In this document: positions 1-6,246 of the stretch, one piece after another
Layout: the number at the start of each line of letters is the position of its first letter
How positions within the stretch are numbered: the first letter of the stretch is position 1
From: an uncultured Bacteroidota bacterium
Lineage (GTDB): Bacteria; Bacteroidota; Bacteroidia; Chitinophagales; Chitinophagaceae
Assembly: GCA_903906615.1 (NCBI GenBank)
Contig: CAIVKT010000514.1
Location: 1-6,589, forward strand
Length of the DNA stretch: 6,589 nt
Reading direction: 5' to 3'
Program-made: the position numbers and the translations under genes
Notes under the pieces: generated by a model
Told to the model about the DNA's origin: nothing
Databases searched by the model: none
Seen by the model: only the letters and a program-made list of their open reading frames with translations

Positions 1-2
1 CA

Positions 3-434
3 ACTGATCGTAGGGGCCTGGGTGAGCGTATGTATATGTTTTACAACAACGACACCGAAGTAGCGCCCGAAGCGAACCTCGACAAACTACTCACCGACAA
101 TAAATTCATCACACACGCCATTAATTTTGATGTGGCACAATCAACAATTCAGCCGCAGAGTATGTCGTTCATCAACCGGCTCGCCACATGGCTCAAAGCA
201 AATCCGTCAGTGAAATTAGAAATAGACGGCCATACCGATAATGATGGCAATGAAGAAACCAATCTGAAACTATCACAGGCCCGTGCCAATGAAGTAAAGA
301 AACAATTAACCCTGCTCGGCATCAACGAAGCCAGGCTTACAGCCGCAGGCTTCGGCGCCACCCGACCCATACAACCCAACGACACACCCGAAGGCAAATC
401 ACAGAACCGGAGGGTGGAGTTTGTGAAACAATAA
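3..434 (+). CDS. OmpA-family outer-membrane protein, C-terminal part (5' end outside window)
   Basis: The reading frame is open from the left edge to a TAA at 432-434, so this is the last 143 residues of a longer protein; the ATG at 30 is internal. The visible part is an OmpA-like peptidoglycan-binding domain, beginning near HAINFDVAQSTI and ending in SQNRRVEFVKQ. The motif GHTDN followed by NLKLSQARANEV puts Asp (codon 237-239) and Arg (codon 282-284) exactly 15 residues apart, the spacing of the diaminopimelate-binding Asp/Arg pair known from Acinetobacter OmpA. The inferred role is to anchor the outer membrane, or an outer-membrane complex, non-covalently to the cell wall. The missing N-terminal part decides whether this is a porin, a lipoprotein or a multidomain protein. 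A 247-base gap separates it from the regulator, so a shared operon is unlikely. Confidence 0.93.
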   Translation, partial: TDRRGLGERMYMFYNNDTEVAPEANLDKLLTDNKFITHAINFDVAQSTIQPQSMSFINRLATWLKANPSVKLEIDGHTDNDGNEETNLKLSQARANEVKKQLTLLGINEARLTAAGFGATRPIQPNDTPEGKSQNRRVEFVKQ

Positions 435-448
435 CCTCTTACTGATAG

Positions 449-475
449 GCATTATTGATGAGGAAAAAATAATGC
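449..475 (+). terminator. Stem-loop after the OmpA gene, weak terminator candidate
   Basis: GCATTATT (449-456) pairs perfectly with AATAATGC (468-475) across an 11-base purine-rich loop, 15 bases after the OmpA stop codon. The stem is AT-rich and no T-run follows directly; the nearest T-run is near 495-501. The right arm lies inside an 11-mer, AAAAATAATGC, that occurs exactly again at 505-515. Position suggests transcript-end processing or weak termination, but the case is modest. Confidence 0.3.
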
Positions 476-517
476 AGCGGCAAAAGAATACTTACTTTTT
501 TCACAAAAATAATGCGC

Positions 518-557
518 CTCTAATCCCGTTTTAATTTCGTTTTAATTCCATTCTAAT
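518..557 (+). promoter_or_regulatory. Four 11-bp-phased heptamer direct repeats: operator upstream of the response regulator
   Basis: CTCTAAT (518), TTTTAAT (529), TTTTAAT (540) and TTCTAAT (551) start exactly 11 bases apart, separated by 4-base spacers. Seven-base direct repeats at 11-base period are the known binding pattern of OmpR/PhoB-family regulators, one monomer per heptamer on one DNA face; four copies would hold two dimers. The same array stands before the pump gene at 1431-1470. The inference is autoregulation by the response regulator that follows. Confidence 0.72.
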
Positions 558-566
558 AACGATTTA

Positions 567-574
567 TTTTTTTG
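567..574 (+). promoter_or_regulatory. Candidate -7 element for the response regulator
   Basis: TTTTTTTG matches the Bacteroidota -7 consensus TAnnTTTG at all specified positions except the A. It ends 17 bases after the last heptamer. No TTG is found at a suitable -33 position, because the heptamers occupy that place; this is what an activator-dependent promoter would look like. It would give a leader of roughly 100 bases before the ATG at 682. Confidence 0.4.
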
Positions 575-600
575 CTCGTGAGCTAAACAAGTCGGTATAT

Positions 601-618
601 TTGGCCAAAAAAGGTCAA
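601..618 (+). other. Leader stem-loop upstream of the response regulator
   Basis: TTGGCC (601-606) pairs with GGTCAA (613-618), with one G-T wobble, across a loop of six A's. It lies in the inferred untranslated leader. It could affect mRNA stability or bind a regulator; nothing here distinguishes these from chance. Confidence 0.25.
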
Positions 619-681
619 TAGAAGCGCCCTTATTTTGTGTACTCGCAAAATGATTGCCGCCTTTTTATCCAATACACTCAT

Positions 682-1308
682 ATGCACTTACTACTTGTAG
701 AAGACGAACCTAAAATAGCTGCGTTTATTCAAAAGGGGCTAAACGAAATTGGCAATGAGGTCACCGTAGCCTACGACGGAAAAACAGGCCTGGACATGGC
801 TTTGCAAGGCAGTTATGATGTGATCATTCTCGACATCATGCTGCCGGTACGTAACGGGCTTGATATTTGCAGACACATCCGCAGTGAAGGTATTAACACC
901 CCCATATTGATGCTCACCGCATTAGGGACAGTTGATGACAAAGTGGAAGGATTACAACAAGGCGCCGACGACTACCTCGTAAAGCCATTTCATTTCCGTG
1001 AGCTCATCGCCCGCGTTCAGGCGCTTGCCCGCAGGCAACAATTACCAGCTGCAACAAGCAATACACTGGAGGTCGCCGACCTGTTGCTCGACCGCAACAG
1101 AAAAATCGCGATACGCAACAATAAAGAGATCATACTCACAGCCAAAGAATATACACTGCTGGAGCTCTTCATGAAAAACAAAAAGCGTGTGCTTACCCGC
1201 AGCGAGATCGCAGAGCAGGTATGGGGCTACGGTTTCGACAGCAACACTAATATTATTGATGTGTACATCAATTACCTCCGCAACAAAATAGAAAAAGGGT
1301 TTTCTTAA
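682..1308 (+). CDS. OmpR/CusR-type response regulator, C-terminally shortened by an in-frame stop
   Basis: This is a two-component DNA-binding regulator of 208 residues. Residues 1-115 form a receiver domain: acidic pocket E7/D8, phospho-acceptor D51 in VIILDIMLP, T79 and K101 in DDYLVKPF. From about residue 125 there is an OmpR/PhoB winged helix with LTAKEYTLLELF, LTRSEIAEQVWG and DVYINYLRNKIEKGF. I chose the ATG at 682 because the receiver begins there (MHLLLVEDE); a GTG at 637 would add 15 unrelated residues. The TAA at 1306-1308 removes the last part of the winged helix. The next 15 codons in frame read KLIHTVVGIGYIMKE, the normal family ending, then a second TAA at 1354-1356. The gene may therefore be a recent pseudogene, carry a sequencing error, or make a shortened protein. 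Its neighbour suggests metal-responsive control of the RND pump. No sensor kinase follows. Confidence 0.9.
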   Translation: MHLLLVEDEPKIAAFIQKGLNEIGNEVTVAYDGKTGLDMALQGSYDVIILDIMLPVRNGLDICRHIRSEGINTPILMLTALGTVDDKVEGLQQGADDYLVKPFHFRELIARVQALARRQQLPAATSNTLEVADLLLDRNRKIAIRNNKEIILTAKEYTLLELFMKNKKRVLTRSEIAEQVWGYGFDSNTNIIDVYINYLRNKIEKGFS

Positions 1309-1356
1309 AAACTCATACACACAGTAGTAGGCATTGGCTATATTATGAAAGAATAA
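1309..1356 (+). pseudogene. Stranded 3' end of the response-regulator gene
   Basis: Directly after the TAA and in the same frame, 15 codons encode KLIHTVVGIGYIMKE, followed by TAA. In the OmpR/PhoB family this stretch is the C-terminal beta-hairpin (wing) of the DNA-binding domain, usually ending HTVxGxGY. With one sense codon in place of the TAA, the protein would be 224 residues, a normal length for the family. No frameshift is needed, so a single-base substitution explains the break. Confidence 0.8.
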
Positions 1357-1391
1357 CCGGTCCTTACAAATACTGCATTCGGCCGCATAGC

Positions 1392-1415
1392 AAGCAATCA
1401 TTTAACATTGCTTTT
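1392..1415 (+). terminator. Hairpin with short T-run between regulator and pump
   Basis: AAGCAAT (1392-1398) pairs perfectly with ATTGCTT (1407-1413), and two further T's follow, making TTTT in all. It sits just downstream of the regulator and upstream of the pump's own operator array. It would separate the two transcripts. The stem is AT-rich and the T-run short, so termination would be weak. Confidence 0.35.
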
Positions 1416-1430
1416 CAATTAAAAAACTGT

Positions 1431-1470
1431 TTTTAATCTTGTTCTAATGCCTTTCTAATTCCATTCCAAT
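1431..1470 (+). promoter_or_regulatory. Four 11-bp-phased heptamer direct repeats: operator upstream of the RND pump
   Basis: TTTTAAT (1431), TTCTAAT (1442), TTCTAAT (1453) and TTCCAAT (1464) start exactly 11 bases apart. All eight copies in the two arrays share T at position 2 and AAT at positions 5-7. The last spacer and heptamer (AATTCCATTCCAATA) match the regulator's array (AATTCCATTCTAATA) at all but one base. The first heptamer also forms the right arm of an inverted repeat with ATTAAAAA at 1418-1425. The array probably binds the adjacent response regulator as an activator. Confidence 0.75.
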
Positions 1471-1480
1471 ACCCGTAATT

Positions 1481-1488
1481 TTTCTTTG
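1481..1488 (+). promoter_or_regulatory. Candidate -7 element for the RND pump
   Basis: TTTCTTTG fits TAnnTTTG except for T in place of A, the same deviation as at the regulator promoter. It ends 18 bases after the last heptamer, against 17 in the other promoter. The inferred leader to the ATG at 1541 is about 45 bases. An overlapping alternative is TAATTTTT at 1476-1483. Confidence 0.42.
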
Positions 1489-1540
1489 CAGGCAATTATT
1501 TACACGCTGAATAATTGGTAACCAATCAAAGAAAAAAACA

Positions 1541-4500
1541 ATGAACAAGGTACTAAAAGGCATTATAGGCTTCTCGCTGAAGAACAGGTATTTCATCCTT
1601 TTCTGCGCAGCAATATTGATAGTGGCAGGTGTGCTCACTTACAAAAGCATGCCCATCGAAGCCTTTCCCGACGTAACTAACACAGAGATCAGTATCATCA
1701 CCCAATGGCCGGGGCGTAGCGCAGAGGAAGTGGAAAAATTCATTACCATTCCTATTGAAGTGGCCATGAACCCTGTGCAGCAAAAAGTAAGCCTGCGCAG
1801 CACCAGCATTTTCGGGCTGTCCTATGTAAAACTGATCTTTGATGACAATGTAAAAGACCTCGAAGCCCGCCAGCAGGTAATGAACCTCCTCCAGAACGCT
1901 ACCCTGCCCGCTGGCATACAACCTGCCGTGCAGCCCCCCACAGGCCCCACTGGCGAAATCTTCAGATATACACTCGAAAGTAAGGTGCGCGATGTACGAG
2001 AACTAAAAACAATACAGGATTGGGTCATTGACCGCCAGTTGCGCTCGGTGCCCGGCGTAGGCGACATCAATAGCTTCGGGGGTAAAACGAAGGCGTACGA
2101 GATACAGGTTGACCCCGAGAAACTAACCTCACTCAATATTACGCCGCTCGATGTATTTAATGCTGTTCAAAAAACGAACATCAACATCGGCGGCGATATG
2201 ATCGTACAAAACGACCAGGCATTCGTAGTGCGCGGTATCGGATTGCTCAACGACATCAATGAAATAGCCAATATAGTTATCAACAACACTAACGGCGTAC
2301 CCGTTTTGGTAAAAGATGTAGCCCAGGTAAAAATATCTAACGTGCCACGATTGGGGTGGGTAGCACGTTCCAACGGGTTATTAGATTCCACAGGTAAGCG
2401 GGTCGTCACGTCTGAGTCTGATGTGGTAGAGGCCATAGTAGTGATGCGTAAGGGCGCTAACCCCACCGAAGTAGTGGAAGCCGTAAAAGCGAAAGTAAAC
2501 AAGCTCAACAACAGCATCCTGCCGCGCGATGTGCGCATCGTGCCTTATTACGACCGTTCCGATCTGATAGAGTATGCTACGCACACCGTTACGCACAACC
2601 TGCTGGAGGGAATAATATTGGTTACCTTATTGGTATCGCTGTTCATGTTCAATTGGCGCACCACATTGATCGTGTCCATCATTATACCACTGGCGCTGCT
2701 ATTTGCTTTTATCTGTTTACACCTCATGGGCATGTCTGCCAACCTGCTGTCACTCGGCGCAGTCGACTTTGGCATCATCATAGATGGCGCGGTAGTAATG
2801 GTAGAAGGTATGTTTGTTATCCTCGATCATAAAGCACATAGCGTGGGTATGGACCGGTTCAATAAGCTGGCCAAGTATGGCCTGATCAGGAAAAATGGCG
2901 CCCAGTTGGGCAAGGCCATATTCTATGCCAAGCTGATCATTATTACCGGCCTGCTGCCCATATTTGCTTTCCAGAAGGTAGAAGGTAAAATGTTCTCCCC
3001 ACTCGCCTACACGCTTGGTTTCGCATTGATCGGCGCACTCATCACTACGCTTACACTGGTACCCGTACTCATCAGCATTCTGCTCAAAAAAAATGTACAT
3101 GAGCGCCACAACCCTTTTGTACACCACCTCACCGGCTTTATGATCAAAGGCTTCAGCAAGGCATACAGGCACAAAGAAATAGTAGTTACTGCTTCCGTTG
3201 TGGTAATGGTTCTGGGTTTACTTTCTTTCAAGTTTTTAGGTTCAGAATTTTTGCCTGAACTCAATGAAGGGTCAATATGGCTGAGGGTGCAAACTCCTTA
3301 TAGCATCTCCCTGGAGAAATCGGTTGAAGTATCCCGCCAGGTGAGGCAAAAGCTGATGGAGTTTCCCCAGGTCAAGTACGCTGTATCGCAAACAGGACGG
3401 CCTGATGACGGCACCGATGTGGCCGGGTTTTACAACAATGAATTCTCGGTGATGCTGTACCCGGAGAGCGAATGGAAACCAAAAATAAGCAAGGATGAGT
3501 TGATAGCAGAAATGAACAAAAAACTATCTGTAATACCCGGCGCCGAGCTCAATTTCTCGCAACCTATTATGGACAATGTGGAAGAAGCAGTATCAGGTGT
3601 CAAGGGCTCTATTTGCGTAAAGGTATATGGCGACTCGCTGAACTACATGGAAAATAAAGTAACCGATGTATACAACATTCTCAAAAACATAAAGGGCATC
3701 ACAGATCTTGGCGTCATCCATAATATCGGGCAACCGGAACTGGACGTAAACCTCGACCAGCAAAAAATGGCATTGTATGGCGTTGCCACGGCCGATGCCA
3801 ACGCCGTAGTGGCTATGGCCATCGGCGGGCTGCCCGCATCTACCTTGTATGAAGGGGCCAGAACGTTTGACATCCGCATACGACTGCCCGAGGCGTTCCG
3901 TAAAACGCCCGAAGATATCGGCAACCTGCTGGTGCCTACACAAAGCGGTTCCAAAGTACCCATCAAAGAGTTGGCTACCATCACGCAGCAAACAGGCCCA
4001 TGCCTTATTTTCAGAGATGATAATGAACGATACTCTGCACTTAAATTTTCTGTGCGCGACCGCGACATGGGCAGCACTATTGCCGAGGCCCAGAAAAAAG
4101 TAAAAGAAAAAATAAAATTAAAACATGGCTACACTATGGCCTGGCAGGGCGACTTCGAGAACCAGCAGCGCGCCACAAAACGACTGGCGCAGGTAGTGCC
4201 TATCAGCCTGTTGCTCATATTCATTCTGCTCATCACCATGTTCGGCAACTTTAAAGATGCGCTGCTCGTATTTCTCAATGTGCCTTTCGCTATTGTTGGG
4301 GGCATTATAGCCTTGCTGCTCACCGGCACCAACTTTAGCATCTCTGCCGGCATTGGCTTTATTGCCTTGTTTGGTATTTGCATCCAGGATGGCGTTCTAC
4401 TGATCACGGTCTTCAAACAAAATCTGCAAAAGATCAAAGGTGATAAAAGCTCCCTGTACTCTTCTATAAAACTCGGTGTCAATTCAAGGATCAGGCCGGT

Positions 4501-4723
4501 AATGATGACGGCCATGATGGCAGCCATAGGCCTGTTCCCTGCGGCTATCTCTCATGGCATCGGCTCCGAAAGTAGCAGGCCGCTGGCAAGGGTGGTTATT
4601 GGTGGCATACTCTGCGCCATGATATTCAGCCTATGGGTATTTCCACTCATTTACGGATGGGCATACAGAAACATTGAGCAAAAACAAGCCAATGCGATAA
4701 CGCCCGATGCAAGTAATGAGTGA
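1541..4723 (+). CDS. czcA: CzcA/CusA-type heavy-metal efflux RND transporter
   Basis: This is a complete inner-membrane RND pump of 1060 residues, expected to export divalent or monovalent metal ions by proton antiport. All twelve membrane segments can be seen: about residues 17-35, then six between 350 and 570, and five between 885 and 1037, with two large periplasmic regions between them. The heavy-metal (HME) signature in TM4 is DFGIIIDGAVVMVE, with D409, D415 and E422 at the positions of the proton-relay residues described for CzcA. KVEGKMFSPLAYT and GIGSESSRPLARVVIGG are further family motifs. It lacks the fused TolC-like C-terminal domain that some Bacteroidota homologues carry. The start has no Shine-Dalgarno but an A-rich leader, and the N-terminus MNKVLKGIIGFSLKNRY is typical. 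No adaptor (CzcB/CusB) or outer-membrane factor adjoins it. Whether it exports Cu/Ag or Zn/Co/Cd cannot be decided here. Confidence 0.96.
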   Translation: MNKVLKGIIGFSLKNRYFILFCAAILIVAGVLTYKSMPIEAFPDVTNTEISIITQWPGRSAEEVEKFITIPIEVAMNPVQQKVSLRSTSIFGLSYVKLIFDDNVKDLEARQQVMNLLQNATLPAGIQPAVQPPTGPTGEIFRYTLESKVRDVRELKTIQDWVIDRQLRSVPGVGDINSFGGKTKAYEIQVDPEKLTSLNITPLDVFNAVQKTNINIGGDMIVQNDQAFVVRGIGLLNDINEIANIVINNTNGVPVLVKDVAQVKISNVPRLGWVARSNGLLDSTGKRVVTSESDVVEAIVVMRKGANPTEVVEAVKAKVNKLNNSILPRDVRIVPYYDRSDLIEYATHTVTHNLLEGIILVTLLVSLFMFNWRTTLIVSIIIPLALLFAFICLHLMGMSANLLSLGAVDFGIIIDGAVVMVEGMFVILDHKAHSVGMDRFNKLAKYGLIRKNGAQLGKAIFYAKLIIITGLLPIFAFQKVEGKMFSPLAYTLGFALIGALITTLTLVPVLISILLKKNVHERHNPFVHHLTGFMIKGFSKAYRHKEIVVTASVVVMVLGLLSFKFLGSEFLPELNEGSIWLRVQTPYSISLEKSVEVSRQVRQKLMEFPQVKYAVSQTGRPDDGTDVAGFYNNEFSVMLYPESEWKPKISKDELIAEMNKKLSVIPGAELNFSQPIMDNVEEAVSGVKGSICVKVYGDSLNYMENKVTDVYNILKNIKGITDLGVIHNIGQPELDVNLDQQKMALYGVATADANAVVAMAIGGLPASTLYEGARTFDIRIRLPEAFRKTPEDIGNLLVPTQSGSKVPIKELATITQQTGPCLIFRDDNERYSALKFSVRDRDMGSTIAEAQKKVKEKIKLKHGYTMAWQGDFENQQRATKRLAQVVPISLLLIFILLITMFGNFKDALLVFLNVPFAIVGGIIALLLTGTNFSISAGIGFIALFGICIQDGVLLITVFKQNLQKIKGDKSSLYSSIKLGVNSRIRPVMMTAMMAAIGLFPAAISHGIGSESSRPLARVVIGGILCAMIFSLWVFPLIYGWAYRNIEQKQANAITPDASNE

Positions 4724-4759
4724 GTAGCCTGAAACATAAATATTTTGTATCCCAACAGT

Positions 4760-4784
4760 GTCTCCCGCTCCTTCGGCGGCAGAC
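4760..4784. repeat. Stem-loop in the convergent gap, possible decayed palindromic repeat
   Basis: GTCT (4760-4763) and CCGC (4765-4768) pair with GCGG (4776-4779) and AGAC (4781-4784), with one C-C mismatch and a seven-base loop. No T-run follows on either strand, so it is not a standard intrinsic terminator. Read on the minus strand, it contains CCGCCGAAG and GGAG, which also occur in the hairpin at 6172-6197. Confidence 0.4.
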
Positions 4785-4816
4785 TCTACGGTTCGTGCAG
4801 AACAGTTTATGAGTTC

Positions 4817-4842
4817 ACAGAATTTCCCCCTTTAGATTCTGT
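4817..4842. terminator. Inverted repeat between the convergent genes, weak bidirectional terminator candidate
   Basis: ACAGAAT (4817-4823) is the exact reverse complement of ATTCTGT (4836-4842), with a 12-base pyrimidine-rich loop. It lies between the pump stop (4723) and the lipoprotein stop (4890), where either transcript could end. The stem is short and no clear T-run adjoins it, so support comes mainly from position. Confidence 0.25.
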
Positions 4843-4889
4843 ATTAATTTCGCGCAGTTCACGCAATGCCACAAGTAATAAAACACAAA

Positions 4890-5765
4890 CTAAAAACTCA
4901 CCAACTGCACATTAGCGATCTCAAACGTACCACTCTGCTGACCCTGTGGCAGGCTTACATGCAGGTGAAAATAATAGTAAGAAGCCTGGTACTGCGCCTC
5001 GAAGTCGGCCACAGAAAGATAGAACTTCTTCCATTCAGTACTCGGCTTGATGCCAGAGAGCGGCACATCATTGGTCACACCGGCGATCACGGCTTCAAGG
5101 CCAACATAAAACGGTACCGTGCTTTTATAATCGAACTCTATATAGGCCGGTGTATTTGCCGGGATGATGAGCGAGTCTTTAGATAAGTTATCAGATAGCG
5201 TATCGAACGTAGCGCCTGCAAAATTGATGATACCCACCTGTCCCATTGCAGGATCGTTGTCCACTTCCATAGGCACTCCTGCACCTGTAAGTGTAAAGCT
5301 GGAAGATGCTCCCGGGCTATACCTGAAATGGTCTATCTCACCAAATTTCGCATCACTGTAGTACTGTGTAGTTGGTGTGTGGCTGATGGTCTTGCCCGGT
5401 TGCGGCCTGAAGGAAAAAGTATCTGTTTTATAAAACGGGTACACGCCCAGCATACTGTTAAGCCCATCAACAACAATGCCCGGCGATAGCGACAGATGCC
5501 CCAGCGTATCGCCATTAGTGATCACAGGTATCTCTGCCGGCAGATCAAAAGCGCCTATCAGCACATCATTATAATAAGCCCATACCTCCGTTACCTGGTG
5601 CGTGGTGATGTGGGTATTGGCCAGCGGATCGGCAACAAAATGAAAAGAGTCTACATGTATATAAGTAGGCACAGATGACTGCGAGGCAGTACGGTTGCAC
5701 CCCTGCGCCATGTAGCAGCAGGCCGCCAAAAGCAGGCAATACTTTATTTGTGAGATCGGCTTCAT
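4890..5765 (-). CDS. Predicted lipoprotein of unknown function
   Basis: The protein has 291 residues. It starts MKPISQIKY, followed by a hydrophobic stretch and a lipobox-like AQGC with the acylated cysteine at residue 23. The next residues (NRTAS) lack the charged run of known Bacteroidota surface-export signals, so an inward-facing location is possible. Residues about 55-82 read like a repeated-strand domain: HQVTEVWAYYND, then LIGAFDLPAEIPVI, followed by SPGIVVDG and YPFY. The C-terminal half (about 165-291) alternates short strands and ends in EWKKFYLSV and FEIANVQLV, suggesting a jelly-roll, galactose-binding-like fold. That fold is inference. The pattern resembles conserved hypothetical lipoproteins I associate with this phylum, but I cannot name a family. 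The gene is convergent with the pump, so the two are unlikely to share control. Its start lacks a Shine-Dalgarno sequence. Confidence 0.85.
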   Translation of the reverse strand: MKPISQIKYCLLLAACCYMAQGCNRTASQSSVPTYIHVDSFHFVADPLANTHITTHQVTEVWAYYNDVLIGAFDLPAEIPVITNGDTLGHLSLSPGIVVDGLNSMLGVYPFYKTDTFSFRPQPGKTISHTPTTQYYSDAKFGEIDHFRYSPGASSSFTLTGAGVPMEVDNDPAMGQVGIINFAGATFDTLSDNLSKDSLIIPANTPAYIEFDYKSTVPFYVGLEAVIAGVTNDVPLSGIKPSTEWKKFYLSVADFEAQYQASYYYFHLHVSLPQGQQSGTFEIANVQLVSF

Positions 5766-6005
5766 AGCTAAATTATACTATGCAAGATAACTTAAAAAAT
5801 CTGTCTGGCATTGTGGCCGGTATGTAAACTTACTGTGTTCCTCAGACGCTCGTCTGGCGCGGGCCTGTAGCAAAGCCTGTGATAGCCGCCGTATCTGCGT
5901 AATCTGGCCGGTTTCCAACAGGCATCTATACTACCTCTGAAACACTTCCCAAAATCACGCACGGCCTATAACATATACAACCCTCACCAACAACACATTA
6001 CCCTC

Positions 6006-6069
6006 AAAAAAACTTCTATCACAGCGCAGCCCGTGCCTATGACAGCGCGGAAAACGTGCTGTCATAGAA
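6006..6069 (-). promoter_or_regulatory. Three-segment alternative hairpins, attenuator-like on the minus strand
   Basis: CTATGACAGCGCG (6037-6049) pairs with CGTGCTGTCATAG (6055-6067), a 13-bp stem with one wobble and a five-base loop. TTCTATCACAGC (6014-6025) can instead pair with GCTGTCATAGAA (6058-6069), 12 bp with one mismatch. The two pairings share one arm and exclude each other. On the minus strand the second pairing is followed by G and then seven T's (the A-run 6006-6012), as in an intrinsic terminator. It lies about 240 bases before the lipoprotein start, in the right direction. Alternatives are a terminator for a distant transcript or a three-site protein operator. Confidence 0.4.
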
Positions 6070-6143
6070 ATTCAATTTCCAACTGTCAATTATCCTCCCG
6101 ACCTTTATGCGATAAAAGGCAAAAAACAATACAGGCTTAGCGA

Positions 6144-6173
6144 CCTTTGCGTTTCCTTTGCGCTTTCTTTGTC
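6144..6173. repeat. CCTTTGCG short tandem, 11-base period
   Basis: CCTTTGCG occurs at 6144-6151 and 6155-6162, and a degenerate TCTTTGTC follows in phase at 6166-6173. A related GCTTAGCG stands just before at 6135-6142. Runs of this kind are, from memory, frequent in intergenic DNA of this phylum; I cannot verify that here. Confidence 0.45.
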
Positions 6174-6197
6174 CGCCGAAGCTAAAGCGAAGGAGGA
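6172..6197. repeat. Palindromic hairpin with symmetrical GAA internal loop
   Basis: TCC, CC and GC on the left (6172-6182) pair with GC, GG and GGA on the right (6187-6197). A G-A mismatch and a symmetrical GAA/GAA internal loop interrupt the stem; the apical loop is TAAA. It directly follows the CCTTTGCG run. Together they look like one intergenic repeat unit rather than a gene-specific signal. Confidence 0.4.
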
Positions 6198-6225
6198 TCG
6201 CGTTTAAAATTCGGCGATACTGAGG

Positions 6226-6246
6226 CTGTGCAATTCTTTTGCACAG
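6226..6246. other. Perfect 8-bp stem-loop
   Basis: CTGTGCAA (6226-6233) pairs perfectly with TTGCACAG (6239-6246) around TTCTT. It is followed by an 11-base tandem, GCAAAAATGTA then GCAAAAATGCT (6251-6272). No T-run adjoins the stem on the plus strand. Function is unknown. Confidence 0.35.

Noticed and set aside
637..681. GTG start extending the response regulator by 15 residues
   Set aside because: The receiver domain begins exactly at the ATG at 682, and the added residues have no family counterpart.
2750..3172. Long minus-strand frames inside the pump gene (also 3593-3991, 3643-4077, 4129-4527)
   Set aside because: All lie opposite the well-supported RND coding sequence and have no recognisable features.
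4785..4800. GGTTCG string suggesting a tRNA T-arm near the convergent gap
   Set aside because: No acceptor, D or anticodon arms can be folded around it.
4866..5186. Plus-strand reading frame of 106 codons
   Set aside because: It overlaps the 3' part of the minus-strand lipoprotein gene, which has a signal peptide and sensible composition; this frame shows no domain.
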